Source of the DNA: Pseudomonas migulae NBRC 103157
Lineage (GTDB): Bacteria > Pseudomonadota > Gammaproteobacteria > Pseudomonadales > Pseudomonadaceae
Assembly: GCF_002091715.1 (NCBI RefSeq)
Contig: NZ_BDAG01000010.1
Span: 62,001 to 126,000, forward strand
Direction of reading: 5' to 3'
Length of the DNA stretch: 64,000 bases
This document shows positions 1-9,435 of this stretch, in pieces. The translations under genes were made by a program, and so were the position numbers. The notes beneath the pieces are model-generated. The model was not told the DNA's origin. It worked only from the letters and a program-made list of their open reading frames with translations, and searched no databases. The stretch's first letter is position 1. Every line of letters begins with the position of its first letter.

Positions 1-3000
1 GTCCGCGTCGGCTGCTGCGGGCCTGGCGTTTACTCGCCGGCGTGATCAGCGCCCGCAAACCGGCAAAGCTGTCCGCGTTCACCAGCCCGGCGCCGACCAG
101 TTCCTGCAAGGCGATTTCCAGCTCCGAGCGCAGCAGGTGAGCCTCGTGAATCAGCTCATCGAAAAACAGTGCGCCGTGCTGACTGAGGGCTTCGTAGACC
201 TTTTGCGTTTTCGGCGACAGTTCACTGACCGATGTCTGCTCAGTCAGACTGCTCCACAACCCAACCTGACTGCGCGGCAGCAGCACGATGGGCGTGCTGC
301 GCAACGCGGTGCTGGCGCTTTTGCTGCGCGCAGTCAGGCGCGTCCAGACCAGTTTGCCGCTGCGGCACAGGTCATCCAGCCAGCTTGTCGAATAATCTTT
401 GATCCGCGCTGGCAGAATGTCGCTGTCCCAGGCGGAAGCAGCGGCAGGGTAGCCTTCGAATTGACCGACAATCGCTGGCAACACGGCGTTGCCCTGGCCC
501 TGGGTCGCCGCAGAAAGATGCTGCCAGTCGAACAGAAAACGCATGAAATCCTGCAGCGCCACCGGTTCGATTTCCCGCCGCAAGCGCTTGACCGTGTAGC
601 GATGGATCCGTGCCAGCAGGTGCCGTTCGGACCATTCTTCCTGATCGGCGCCAGGGGTAAATCGCCCGCGCAACACATAACCTTCGCGTTCAAGTTGCGC
701 CAGCGCCTGGGTGATGTGTATCGACGGTAATCCCAGCGGTTCGGCAATCGCGTTCAGCGGCAACGGGCCAAACGCGCTGAGCCGCGCGCGGATGACTTCC
801 AGCACCGCCTCGTCCGGCTCCCACGCCTCATCGAACCCCGGAAGCGCCTCCAGCGACGGGACTAATTTTGCCTGTGGATAAATCGCCCGCAGACACGTCA
901 GTCGTTCAAGCGCCAGCCACAGGGATCGCTTGGCATCGACCTGCAAACGACTGGCGCGACCGCTCTCGGCAAGTGCGTTCAGCCAATCGGGCCACTGCGG
1001 ATTGGCCTGCGCCTCGGCTTCGCTGATGCACGCCAGACTCATCAGGGCCTCATGCATTTCATCAAGGCCGGTCGGCGTCGGCCAGGCCTCATCGCGCACC
1101 GCTTGAATCGCCTCGGCATCCAGTGCGCCGAGGTCGTCGGTGGATTGCGGATCGGTCCAGCGCCGGTTGAGCACAGCCTGGGTGCGGCGCTCTTCCAGCG
1201 GCGCGTCATCAAGAAAGGTGTAAGGCCGGGCGCTGAGAATTTCTGCGGCCAGCGGCGATGGCGCCGGCAGATCGCGGCTGATCAGGCGAACGTCACCGCT
1301 TTCCATGCGCCGCAACAAGGCCAGCCAGCCTTCGCAGTCCATGGCTTCGTGCAGGCAATCGTCGAGGGTCTGTTCCACCAGTGGATGCTCGGGAATCTCG
1401 CGCTCGCCGGCGAGGTTTTCCACGCAGGCGATCTGGTCGGGGAACACGCTGGCGATCAGGTCTTCGCTTTTCATCCGCTGAATCTGCGGCGCGACTTTGC
1501 GCCCGCCGGTGTAACGCGGCAACGCGAGCGCGACCCCGGCGTTCCAGCGCCAGCGCACGCCGAACAGCGGCGCATCGAGTACTGCCTGGATCAGCAGGTG
1601 CTCGGCGCTGTTGCTGTGCAGGTAGCGCCAGACCTCATCGAGCTCGAAACTGTGGCTGGTGGACAGCGAAAGGACAATCGCGTCTTCGCTGGCAGCGGCC
1701 TGCAATTCGAAATTGAAGGTGCGGCAGAATCGCTTGCGCAAGGCCAGGCCCCACGCACGGTTGATGCGGCTGCCGAACGGCGTGTGGATGATCAGTTGCG
1801 TGCCGCCGGACTCGTCGAAAAAACGCTCCATCAGCAGCGTGTCCTGCGACGGCAGGGCCCCCAGTGTCAGGCGCGCGCGGGCGAGGTAATCCACCAGTTG
1901 TTCGGCGCTGGCGAGGTTCAGGCCGAGGGTATCGGTCAGCCAGTCGAGGGCGGGCTGCAAGTTGCCGGGCGTGGCGCCGAGCAGTTCATCGAGTTGTGCT
2001 TGCAGACGTGCCACGGCGAAGGACAATTCCGCGCTGCGCCCCGGCGCTTCACCCAGCCAGAATGGAATGGTCGGCGGCTGCCCGTGAGCGTCCTCGACCC
2101 GGACCTTGCCCGTGTCGACCCGCAGGATTCGGTACGACGTATTGCCCAACTGAAAGATATCGCCGGCGATGCTTTCCACGGCGAAGTCTTCGTTGACGCT
2201 GCCGATGTTCAGCCCTTGCGGTTCCAGCAGCACGCTGTAGTCGGCGTTGTCCGGAATGGTGCCGCCGCTGGTCACGGCGGTCAGTTTGCTGCCGCGGCGA
2301 CCACGCAGCGTGCGCGTCACGGCGTCGCGGTGCAGGTAGGCGCTGCGGATGCCCTGGCGACTGTTGTAGCCTTCGGCGAGCATCTGCAGCAGTGCCTGAT
2401 AATGCGTTTCGTCGAGTCCGGCGTAGGGCGAGGCTTTACGGAAAACCTCCAGTAGCGCTTGCTCCTGCCATTCCTGGCAACTGACCTCGGCGATGATCTG
2501 TTGGGCCAGCACGTCCAGCGGCGCCTGAGGAATCTGCAAGGTATCGAGTTCGCCCCGACGCACGCAGTCGAGCAGGGCGGTGCATTCGATCAGGTCATCG
2601 CGGGTGATGGCGAACAAGCGTCCCTTTGGCGTGCCGCCGACCTGGTGTCCGGAACGGCCGACCCGTTGCAGAAATCCGGCAATGGAGCGCGGCGAAGATA
2701 TCTGGCAGACCAGATCGACGTCGCCGATGTCGATCCCCAATTCCAGCGACGCCGTGGCGATCAACACTTGCAGGTCGCCGCGCTTGAGCCGCTGTTCGGC
2801 GTCGAGGCGAAACTCCTTGGCCAGGCTGCCATGGTGGGCGGCAACCGCTTCCTTGCCGAGACGTTCGCTCAAATGCCGGCTCAGGCGTTCGGCCAAGCGT
2901 CGGGTGTTGACGAAAATCAGCGTGGTGCGGTGTTCGCGGGCGAGGACGGCGAGACGGTCGTAGACCCGTTCCCAGACATCATTGGCCATGACGGCGGACA

Positions 3001-3760
3001 ACGGCACCGGCGGTACTTCGATGCCCAGATCCCGTGGGCGGGCGTGGCCGATGTCGATGATCTCGCAGTCACGGTCACGACCGACCAAAAAGCGTGAGAC
3101 GGCTTCGATCGGTTTTTGTGTGGCAGACAGGCCGATGCGCATCAACGGTGCTGCGCACAACGCCTGCAAGCGTTCCAGGCTCAGGGCCAGATGACTGCCG
3201 CGTTTGCTGGCGGCGATGGCGTGGATTTCGTCGACGATGACCGTGCGCGTGGTGCCGAGCATCTGCCGGCCGGAGTCGGAACCGAGCAGCACGTAAAGGG
3301 ATTCCGGGGTGGTGACCAATATGTGCGGCGCCGTTCGGCGCATGGCCGAGCGCTCTTTCTGCGGCGTATCACCGGTGCGCACGGCGGTGTTGATCTGCAA
3401 TTCGGGCAGGCCCATGACGCGCAATTGCTCGGTGATGCCAGCCAGCGGGTTTTGCAAGTTGATCTGGATGTCGTTGGACAGGGCTTTGAGCGGTGAGACG
3501 TACACCACCAGGGTTTCGTTGGGCAGCCCGCCTTCATTTTCCAGTCCGCGATGGACCAGATCGTCGATGACCGCGAGAAATGCCGTGAGGGTCTTGCCTG
3601 AGCCGGTGGGCGCAGCGATCAGGGTCGAACGGTGCTGGCGGATCAGCGGCCACGCCCGGGCCTGGGCGGTGGTGGCCGTCGGGAAGGTGTTGCTGAACCA
3701 GGCACTGACGGCGGGGTGGAAGCCTGCCAGGGCCGTGTCCGTGGAGATGGGCAGATTCAT
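1..3760 (-). CDS. lhr: Lhr-type ATP-dependent helicase (3' end beyond window)
   Basis: Superfamily 2 DNA helicase of the large Lhr type, thought to act in DNA repair. Read on the minus strand, an uninterrupted frame of 1253 codons starts at ATG 3760 and runs off the left edge. Walker A APTGSGKT lies near residues 50-57, the Walker B DEIH box at 177-180 (VDEIHAIA), and motif VI QRVGRSGH at about 365-372. All belong to the helicase core. The remainder should hold the winged-helix and Lhr-core domains. Family members are about 1430 residues, so roughly 180 residues are missing. The plus-strand open frames across this region are antisense shadows. The family call is firm; the substrate is inferred. 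Confidence 0.9.
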   Translation of the reverse strand, partial: MNLPISTDTALAGFHPAVSAWFSNTFPTATTAQARAWPLIRQHRSTLIAAPTGSGKTLTAFLAVIDDLVHRGLENEGGLPNETLVVYVSPLKALSNDIQINLQNPLAGITEQLRVMGLPELQINTAVRTGDTPQKERSAMRRTAPHILVTTPESLYVLLGSDSGRQMLGTTRTVIVDEIHAIAASKRGSHLALSLERLQALCAAPLMRIGLSATQKPIEAVSRFLVGRDRDCEIIDIGHARPRDLGIEVPPVPLSAVMANDVWERVYDRLAVLAREHRTTLIFVNTRRLAERLSRHLSERLGKEAVAAHHGSLAKEFRLDAEQRLKRGDLQVLIATASLELGIDIGDVDLVCQISSPRSIAGFLQRVGRSGHQVGGTPKGRLFAITRDDLIECTALLDCVRRGELDTLQIPQAPLDVLAQQIIAEVSCQEWQEQALLEVFRKASPYAGLDETHYQALLQMLAEGYNSRQGIRSAYLHRDAVTRTLRGRRGSKLTAVTSGGTIPDNADYSVLLEPQGLNIGSVNEDFAVESIAGDIFQLGNTSYRILRVDTGKVRVEDAHGQPPTIPFWLGEAPGRSAELSFAVARLQAQLDELLGATPGNLQPALDWLTDTLGLNLASAEQLVDYLARARLTLGALPSQDTLLMERFFDESGGTQLIIHTPFGSRINRAWGLALRKRFCRTFNFELQAAASEDAIVLSLSTSHSFELDEVWRYLHSNSAEHLLIQAVLDAPLFGVRWRWNAGVALALPRYTGGRKVAPQIQRMKSEDLIASVFPDQIACVENLAGEREIPEHPLVEQTLDDCLHEAMDCEGWLALLRRMESGDVRLISRDLPAPSPLAAEILSARPYTFLDDAPLEERRTQAVLNRRWTDPQSTDDLGALDAEAIQAVRDEAWPTPTGLDEMHEALMSLACISEAEAQANPQWPDWLNALAESGRASRLQVDAKRSLWLALERLTCLRAIYPQAKLVPSLEALPGFDEAWEPDEAVLEVIRARLSAFGPLPLNAIAEPLGLPSIHITQALAQLEREGYVLRGRFTPGADQEEWSERHLLARIHRYTVKRLRREIEPVALQDFMRFLFDWQHLSAATQGQGNAVLPAIVGQFEGYPAAASAWDSDILPARIKDYSTSWLDDLCRSGKLVWTRLTARSKSASTALRSTPIVLLPRSQVGLWSSLTEQTSVSELSPKTQKVYEALSQHGALFFDELIHEAHLLRSELEIALQELVGAGLVNADSFAGLRALITPASKRQARSSRRG

Positions 3761-4085
3761 GGGGTAATTAATGCGGATGGGGAGCTGAAGATGCAAGTAC
3801 CGCTTGGGATCTGCGCTGTACTTCAGGGCCCTATCGCGGGCAAGCCCGCTCCCACAGGGTTATGTGTTGAGCCAATATTCTGTGGCCATCCGATAAACCT
3901 GTGGGAGCGGGCTTGCCCGCGATGAGGCCGGAAGCAGCACCACAAATCCCGGGGAACTACACTTTACGGATGACGGTTGCGCACTAAACCCGCAAAATGC
4001 AACGATTCCGGCATCTATCAACGGCATCGCCCGCGAGCGGTGTCGATAAAGCCATTGTTCCAATCAGACTGGGCCTGCTGACTCT
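3761..4085. other. Gene-free stretch with one REPIN
   Basis: This 325-base region separates divergently transcribed lhr and the SDR pair. It must contain both promoters. Apart from the REP doublet at 3829-3928 nothing else was recognised. Confidence 0.6.
3829..3928. repeat. REPIN, GTGGGAGCGGGCTTGC type
   Basis: Two inverted REP arms, (3829-3858) and (3898-3927), each with the core GTGGGAGCGGGCTTGCCCGC, flank a short spacer. This is the paired REP structure (REPIN) of fluorescens-group pseudomonads, moved by RAYT transposases encoded elsewhere. Confidence 0.9.
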
Positions 4086-4970
4086 ATGCGAATGCGCCTT
4101 ATGTTACTGGGCGGCGGAAATGCCCTTGGGCAGGCGCTGATTCGCCTCGGTGCGGAAGAAGACATCGGCTTCCTCGCCCCCCGCCCACCGCAAGACGGCT
4201 GGGATGCCGCGAGCCTGACGCAACTGCTCGACGACACTCGGCCGGATGCGTTGATCAACCTCGCCTACTACTTCGACTGGTTTCAGGCGGAGACGGTCAG
4301 CGAGCTGCGTCTGGCCGGGCAGGAGCGCGCCATCGAGCGTCTGGCCGAACTGTGCCAGCACCACAACATCGTTCTGCTGCAACCCTCGAGCTATCGCGTG
4401 TTCGATGGCTCCCGGGCGACCGCTTACAGCGAAAAAGACGAGCCGGTGCCGCTGGGCCTGCGTGGTCAGGCCTTGTGGCGGATCGAGCAAAGCGTGCGCG
4501 CGACCTGCCCGCAGCATGTGCTGCTGCGGTTCGGCTGGCTGCTCGATGACAGCCCCGAAGGCACCCTCGGACGTTTCCTGTCCCGCGCAGAACAACCTGA
4601 CGAGCTGCTGATGGCCGATGATCGCCGTGGCAACCCGACGCCGGTGGACGACGCCGCTCGGGTGATCATTTCCGTGCTCAAGCAACTCGATTGCGCGGCG
4701 CCGCTGTGGGGCACCTACCATTACGCCGGGCACGAAGCGACCACGCCGTTGGCGCTGGGGCAGGCCATTCTCACCGAAGCCCGCGCGCTGCATCCGCTGG
4801 CCATCGAAGCGCCGACCGCCCAGGCTCACGCCGCGCGCCCGGACGCTGCCGAAGAACCGCAACATGCGGTGCTGGCCTGCAAGAAAATCCTCCACACCTT
4901 CGGGATCAAGCCCCGCGCCTGGCGTGCTGCACTCCCGGGTTTACTGGACAGGTTCTATCGCCATGGCTGA
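4086..4970 (+). CDS. Sugar-nucleotide-binding (RmlD-like) SDR protein
   Basis: A 294-residue extended-SDR-like protein resembling dTDP-4-dehydrorhamnose reductases. The N-terminal Rossmann strand reads MLLGGGNALGQAL (about residues 5-18), a variant glycine-rich nucleotide loop, and INLAYYFDWFQAE resembles the family's substrate-pocket region. A clear YxxxK catalytic pair was not identified, so the reductase activity is uncertain. The next start codon at 4092 (MRLML) is an alternative. Its stop overlaps the next SDR gene by 8 bp, so the two are co-transcribed and probably act in the same nucleotide-sugar pathway. It matches, from memory, the PA4069 position in PAO1. Confidence 0.75.
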   Translation: MRMRLMLLGGGNALGQALIRLGAEEDIGFLAPRPPQDGWDAASLTQLLDDTRPDALINLAYYFDWFQAETVSELRLAGQERAIERLAELCQHHNIVLLQPSSYRVFDGSRATAYSEKDEPVPLGLRGQALWRIEQSVRATCPQHVLLRFGWLLDDSPEGTLGRFLSRAEQPDELLMADDRRGNPTPVDDAARVIISVLKQLDCAAPLWGTYHYAGHEATTPLALGQAILTEARALHPLAIEAPTAQAHAARPDAAEEPQHAVLACKKILHTFGIKPRAWRAALPGLLDRFYRHG

Positions 4971-5895
4971 CGGCCCCGTTTTAATCACCGGCGGCGCCGG
5001 TTTCATTGGCTCGCACCTGACCGACGCCTTGCTCGCCAAGGGCCATACGGTGCGGATTCTCGATGACCTGTCCACCGGCAAGCGCAGCAACCTGCCGCTG
5101 GATAACCCTGGGGTCGAGCTGATGGTCGGCGACGTCGCCGATGCGGCGCTGGTCGCCAAGGCGATGGCCGGTTGCAGTGCAGTCGCGCACCTGGCGGCAG
5201 TGGCTTCGGTGCAGGCCTCGGTTGACGATCCGGTGAAGACGCACCAGAGCAACTTCATCGGCTCGTTGAATGTCTGCGAAGCCATGCGCCAGACCGGCGT
5301 CAAGCGTGTGCTGTTTGCGTCCAGCGCAGCGGTCTATGGCAATAATGGTGAAGGCGAATCGATCAACGAAGACACGCCCAAGGCACCGTTGACACCCTAC
5401 GCGTCGGACAAGTTGGCCAGTGAGCATTACTTCGATTTCTACCGTCGCCAGCATGGGCTGGAACCGGTGATTTTCCGCTTCTTCAACATCTTCGGCCCAC
5501 GCCAGGATCCGTCCTCGCCGTACTCCGGGGTCATCAGCATTTTCAGTGAGCGGGCGCAGAAGGGCCTGCCGATCACGGTGTTCGGCGACGGTGAGCAGAC
5601 GCGGGATTTCGTGTACGTCGAGGACCTGGTCCACGTGCTGGTGCAAGCCATCGAGAAACCGCAGGTTGAAAGCGGCGCGGTCAATGTCGGCTGGAACCAG
5701 GCAACCACGCTCAAGCAAATGCTGGAAGCGCTGAAAGTGGTCGTCGGCGAGCTGCCGTCGGTGAACTACGGCCCGGCGCGTTCCGGTGATATCCGCCATT
5801 CGCGGGCGAACAACCAGCGGTTGCTGGAGCGTTTTACTTGCCCGACGCAGACACCGATGAGTGTCGGCCTGGCACGGTTGTTGGGACTTCTGTAG
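4963..5895 (+). CDS. NAD-dependent epimerase/dehydratase (GalE-like SDR)
   Basis: A 310-residue extended short-chain dehydrogenase of the UDP-glucose 4-epimerase type. GGAGFIG (residues 10-16) is the NAD-binding loop, DDLSTG follows beta-2, FASSAAVYG and YASDK supply the catalytic Ser and YxxxK, and FRFFNIFGPRQ is typical of nucleotide-sugar epimerases. The frame is open upstream, but the ATG at 4963 gives the correct N terminus (MADGPVLITGG) and an 8-bp overlap with the preceding gene. The substrate cannot be read from the sequence. A REPIN follows directly. Confidence 0.88.
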   Translation: MADGPVLITGGAGFIGSHLTDALLAKGHTVRILDDLSTGKRSNLPLDNPGVELMVGDVADAALVAKAMAGCSAVAHLAAVASVQASVDDPVKTHQSNFIGSLNVCEAMRQTGVKRVLFASSAAVYGNNGEGESINEDTPKAPLTPYASDKLASEHYFDFYRRQHGLEPVIFRFFNIFGPRQDPSSPYSGVISIFSERAQKGLPITVFGDGEQTRDFVYVEDLVHVLVQAIEKPQVESGAVNVGWNQATTLKQMLEALKVVVGELPSVNYGPARSGDIRHSRANNQRLLERFTCPTQTPMSVGLARLLGLL

Positions 5896-5980
5896 GCGCG
5901 AACAAGCCCGCTCCCACAGGTGACCGGGTCGTTCAGATGAACGCGGTCTAATGTGGGAGCGGGCTTGCTCGCGAAGGCGG
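5896..5980. repeat. REPIN between convergent genes
   Basis: Inverted REP arms with the core GTGGGAGCGGGCTTG lie at 5896-5920 and 5951-5980. They fill the space between the convergent SDR and oprG genes and could serve as a transcription barrier. Confidence 0.9.
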
Positions 5981-5981
5981 C

Positions 5982-6680
5982 TTAGAACTTGTAACCCAGA
6001 CCCACCATGTAGATGAACGGATCGACATCCACATTGACCTTGGCCCGAGTGCCAGGGGCAACGGCGTTGTTTTCCACGGTCGCCTGGGTATCGATGTCGA
6101 TATAGCGCACCTGGCCGTTGAGCATGATGTTGTCGGTAATCATGTAATCAGCACCGACCTGGAACGCCATGCCCCAGGAGCTTTTCGCCTTGAAGTTGCT
6201 GAAGCCGTTGGCCTGGGCTTCGCTGCCGACGTGTTCGTCGTAGATCCAGGTGTAGTTGATACCGGCGCCCACGTACGGCTGGAATGCGGACTTCGCGTCC
6301 AGTGGGTAGTACACGACGCTCAGGGTCGGCGGCAGGTGTTTCAGGGTGCCGAGTTTGCCGTTGGCCGAGCCCAGGGCAGTGCCTTTGATTTTCACGTCAT
6401 GCTCGAACGGCGAGGCGGCGAGCAGCTCGATACCCCAGTGGCTGTCGAGCATGTAGGCGAAGTTCAGACCCAGTTGAGTGTCGCTGCTCATAGTGGCCTT
6501 GCCACCCAGATCGGCGCCGGCCAACGGGCCTTGATCGACCTTGACGCTGGAGCTGTCGGCTTTCGGGTTGACGGTGATCGCGCCGGCGCGAACGATGATG
6601 TCGCCCGCCTCGTGGGCGTAGGCGAGCGGGGCTGCGAGCGCGAGGGCAAACAGCGAAGCGCTGAGCAAAGACTTGTGCAT
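5982..6680 (-). CDS. oprG: OmpW-family outer-membrane protein OprG
   Basis: A 232-residue eight-stranded beta-barrel porin of the OmpW family, the same length as P. aeruginosa OprG. Residues 1-22 (ending APLAYA) are a signal peptide. The mature start HEAGDIIVRAGAITVNP is the OmpW signature, LPPTLSVVYYPL and AFQPYVGAGINYTW are family strands, and the protein ends in phenylalanine (GLGYKF), as expected for BAM-dependent insertion. In P. aeruginosa OprG is associated with uptake of small hydrophobic compounds or amino acids and is controlled by Anr. A matching promoter lies upstream. Confidence 0.92.
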   Translation of the reverse strand: MHKSLLSASLFALALAAPLAYAHEAGDIIVRAGAITVNPKADSSSVKVDQGPLAGADLGGKATMSSDTQLGLNFAYMLDSHWGIELLAASPFEHDVKIKGTALGSANGKLGTLKHLPPTLSVVYYPLDAKSAFQPYVGAGINYTWIYDEHVGSEAQANGFSNFKAKSSWGMAFQVGADYMITDNIMLNGQVRYIDIDTQATVENNAVAPGTRAKVNVDVDPFIYMVGLGYKF

Positions 6681-6710
6681 GTGGGCTCCAAAGGACGTTG
6701 AAAATGTTCG

Positions 6711-6759
6711 ATGTCCAATGGTACGGAGCCGTCTGGTACGGTCTTTTGATTCAGCTCAA
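6711..6759 (-). promoter_or_regulatory. Anr/FNR box and -10 for oprG
   Basis: On the minus strand TTGAGCTGAATCAA (6759-6746) matches the Anr/FNR consensus TTGAT-N4-ATCAA with one mismatch. A -10-like TACCAT sits at 6723-6718. Taking the start site near 6711 places the box centre at about -41.5, the class II activator position. Anr control of oprG is known in P. aeruginosa. Confidence 0.7.
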
Positions 6760-6802
6760 TGAAACGGTGATGGCCCCGATTTTTGCGGAACCTTTGCTGG
6801 CC

Positions 6803-6870
6803 CCTTCGCGAGCAAGCCCGCTCCCACAGGGATCACCTAAATCCTGTGGGCGCGGGCTTGCTCGCGAAGG
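6803..6870. repeat. REPIN upstream of the oprG promoter
   Basis: Arms at 6803-6830 and 6843-6870 are near-perfect inverted copies of the GTGGGAGCGGGCTTGCTCGC core; the right arm carries GTGGGCGCG. It separates oprG from the end of the zinc operon. Confidence 0.9.
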
Positions 6871-6901
6871 CTATTTATAAAACACCCCATGACCACCGGA
6901 T

Positions 6902-7435
6902 TCACTCCGGTAATTCATACACATAAATCTTGTCCGCCTCCATCTGATACCCCGCATCCGCCAACTCACTGGTCGACGCCTTGACCTGCAACGGCCCCTC
7001 GATCCAGTACGGCTGATACAGCTCATCGAGCTTCACGCCGACTTCGCTTTTCACATGCACGATCTGGTTCGACGGTGGTGGCGGCACATGGATGCAGGCG
7101 CCGAAATACGGCACCAGCAGAAACTCCGTGGTACGGCCTTCTTCACTCACTTCCAGCGGCACGATGTAGCCCGGCAGGCGAATGTTCTGACCGTCGAGGC
7201 TCTTCACCACCGGCGCATTGGGCATGTCCTGTTTGGCGGCGGGCGCCGACTCGGCGGACAACGCATTGCCCATCTGCGACAGGTCATGCAGGGGCGTCAT
7301 GTTCGGCACTTCCGGCATGGCGTCCGGCGGAATCATTTCCGACCAGGTCAGCTCTTTCGGCTCGGCCGCCCACAACGGCAGGGCAACCAGCATCAACAGC
7401 GCAAGCAGAGCGCGGGGCATCGTTAACGTCCTCAT
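6902..7435 (-). CDS. DUF3299 periplasmic protein of zinc operon
   Basis: A 177-residue secreted protein of the DUF3299 family. The chosen ATG at 7435 overlaps the permease stop in ATGA and gives the signal peptide MRTLTMPRALLALLMLVALPLWAA. The core motif PLEVSEEGRTTEFLLVPYFGACIHVPPPP, with one Cys and one His, defines the family and could bind metal. It is the last gene of the four-gene unit that parallels PA4063-PA4066, a Zur-regulated locus in P. aeruginosa. The biochemical role is unknown; a periplasmic partner of the ABC transporter is the likeliest inference. Confidence 0.8.
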   Translation of the reverse strand: MRTLTMPRALLALLMLVALPLWAAEPKELTWSEMIPPDAMPEVPNMTPLHDLSQMGNALSAESAPAAKQDMPNAPVVKSLDGQNIRLPGYIVPLEVSEEGRTTEFLLVPYFGACIHVPPPPSNQIVHVKSEVGVKLDELYQPYWIEGPLQVKASTSELADAGYQMEADKIYVYELPE

Positions 7436-8697
7436 AGTCGGACCGACAGGCCATCGGCCAGGGATTGGCGATACGCGCGCCAGGCCGGCACGCTGCCCAT
7501 CAGCAGGGCGGCGATCAGGATGCCACCGAGCAGCGTCCATTCATATTCACTTGGCCACGCCAGCGGCAGATACAAGCCGTAATTGGCTTGCACATAACCC
7601 TGTGCGGCGGCGATGCACACGTAAAGCAGGGCTACGCCGACGATCACGCCCGACAGCGCCAGGGCGAACGCCTCCAGCACCAGCAACGTTGCGATGTGCC
7701 ACGGCCGGGCACCCACCGAACGCAGAATCGCCATCTCGCGCCGACGTTCATTCAGGCTGGTGAGAATCGCCGTGAGCATGCCGATCAGCCCGGTCAGCAC
7801 CACGAACAGCGAGACCACGAACAAGGCTTTTTCCGCCGTGCTCATCAAACTCCACAACTCTTGCAGCGCCACGCCCGGCAGGATCGCCAGCATCGGTTCA
7901 CCGCGAAATTCGTTGATTTCGCGCTGCAGCGCAAAGGTCGAAATCTTGCTGTTGAGGCCGAGCATGAACGCGGTGATCGCTTGCGGCGTCAAGTCCATGT
8001 TGCGCGCCTGATCGGCACTGATCCGGCCTTGGCCCTGGGCGGGCACACCGTTGTGCCAGTCGATGTGAATCGCTTCCATGCCGCCGAGGCTGATATGCAG
8101 CGTGCGGTCCACCGGGGTGCCGGTGCGTTTCAGAATGCCGACCACGGTGAACGGTTTGTCGTCGTGTTTGACCAGGCTGATCACCGCCACACCGTGGGCC
8201 AGCACCAGTTTGTCGCCGAGCTTGTAGTGCAGCGCATCGGCCACTTCTGCGCCGAGCACCACTTCGAACGGGTCGGTGGCGAAGGCGCGGCCTTCGGCCA
8301 CTTCCAGGTGTTGTTGATGGCCGTACTGGTAATGCTCGAAGTACGCCTCGGTGGTGCCCATCACCCGATAACCGCGATGGGAATCGCCGAGGGACATCGG
8401 GATCGCCCACTTCACTTTCGGGTTATTGGCGAAGTGTTCGAAGCTGTCCCAGCGGATGTTGTTGGTGGCGTTGCCGATGCGGAACACCGAGTACAGCAAC
8501 AGGTTCACCGAGCCGGAGCGGGCGCCGACGATCAAATCGGTGCCGCTGATGGTGCTGGCGAAACTGGCCTTGGCTTCGGTGCGCACCCGTTCCACGGCCA
8601 ACAGCAGGCAGACCGACAGGGCGATGGCGAACGCAGTGAGGATCGCGGTGAAGCGGCGGTTAGCCAGGCTGGCCATGGCTAGACGAAACAAATACAT
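7432..8697 (-). CDS. MacB/FtsX-type ABC transporter permease
   Basis: A 421-residue permease with MacB/LolC topology. It has one N-terminal membrane helix (about residues 15-35), a large periplasmic domain, and three C-terminal helices around ALFVVSLFVVLTGLIGMLTA, LLVLEAFALALSGVIVGVALL and WTLLGGILIAALLMG. NERRREMAILRSVGA before the last helices is a characteristic coupling motif of this family. The start at 8697 lies one base after the ATPase stop. Type VII ABC systems do mechanical work across the periplasm rather than classical import, so a role in periplasmic zinc-protein handling is inferred only from context. Confidence 0.85.
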   Translation of the reverse strand: MYLFRLAMASLANRRFTAILTAFAIALSVCLLLAVERVRTEAKASFASTISGTDLIVGARSGSVNLLLYSVFRIGNATNNIRWDSFEHFANNPKVKWAIPMSLGDSHRGYRVMGTTEAYFEHYQYGHQQHLEVAEGRAFATDPFEVVLGAEVADALHYKLGDKLVLAHGVAVISLVKHDDKPFTVVGILKRTGTPVDRTLHISLGGMEAIHIDWHNGVPAQGQGRISADQARNMDLTPQAITAFMLGLNSKISTFALQREINEFRGEPMLAILPGVALQELWSLMSTAEKALFVVSLFVVLTGLIGMLTAILTSLNERRREMAILRSVGARPWHIATLLVLEAFALALSGVIVGVALLYVCIAAAQGYVQANYGLYLPLAWPSEYEWTLLGGILIAALLMGSVPAWRAYRQSLADGLSVRL

Positions 8698-8698
8698 C

Positions 8699-9409
8699 TC
8701 AGACCTCGGACGGGGTGGCGGCGCGATTGAGATCGGCCAGCGACAGGTGGCGATCGAAGAGCGGCGCGAGGCTTTGGTCGTGGCTGACAAACAACAGGCT
8801 CGACCCGGCTTCACGGCATTCGGCGAACAGCAGGCGAATGAAGTTTTCGCGAGCGTCGTAATCCAGCGCGGAAGTCGGTTCGTCGGCGATCACCAGTTCC
8901 GGCTGACCGATCAAGGCACGGGCGGCGGCGACGCGTTGTTGCTGACCGATGGACAGCGAATCGGCGCGGCGGCTGAGGATGCTTTCATCCTTCAGCCCCA
9001 AGTGGGCGAGGAGGGTGGCGGCCGCTTGATCGACGCTGCCGTGGCGCTGGATCGCCCTTTGAGCGCGCAGCTTGGAGAAGTGGCAGGGCAATTCAACGTT
9101 CTCGCGCACTGAGAGAAACGGCAGCAGGTTGAACTGCTGGAAGATGTAGCCGGTGTGATCGACCCGGAAGCGGTCACGCGCGCCGGCGCCGAGCTCGGTC
9201 AGTTCCTGGCCGAGCAGGCGAATGCTGCCGCGATCGGGTTTTTGCACGCCACCGAGCAGGCCGAGCAGGGTGGTCTTGCCGCTGCCGCTCGGGCCTTTGA
9301 GGAACAGGGTTTCACCGGGTTCCAGGCGGAAGGCCGGAATGTCCAGCAGTGGCGGGTGACCGGGCCAGCTGAAGCCCAGGTCGGACAGTTCGATGAGTGC
9401 TTGGGTCAT
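8699..9409 (-). CDS. ABC transporter ATP-binding protein (LolD/MacB type)
   Basis: A 236-residue ATPase with the Walker A GPSGSGKTT (about residues 39-47), the Q-loop IFQQFNLLPFLSV, the signature LSIGQQQRVA, Walker B LVIADEPTSALD and the H-loop FVSHD. The Q-loop wording is typical of the LolD/MacB class, matching the adjacent permease. It is second in the minus-strand zinc operon, about 130 bases after the DUF2796 gene with a REPIN between. No membrane-fusion protein gene is present in the unit. Confidence 0.9.
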   Translation of the reverse strand: MTQALIELSDLGFSWPGHPPLLDIPAFRLEPGETLFLKGPSGSGKTTLLGLLGGVQKPDRGSIRLLGQELTELGAGARDRFRVDHTGYIFQQFNLLPFLSVRENVELPCHFSKLRAQRAIQRHGSVDQAAATLLAHLGLKDESILSRRADSLSIGQQQRVAAARALIGQPELVIADEPTSALDYDARENFIRLLFAECREAGSSLLFVSHDQSLAPLFDRHLSLADLNRAATPSEV

Positions 9410-9435
9410 GGCGCCGATTTCATGAGTGCTGATGA

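Noticed and set aside
1052..2455. Plus-strand 467-codon open frame
   Set aside because: Antisense to lhr, which reads continuously with helicase motifs on the other strand.
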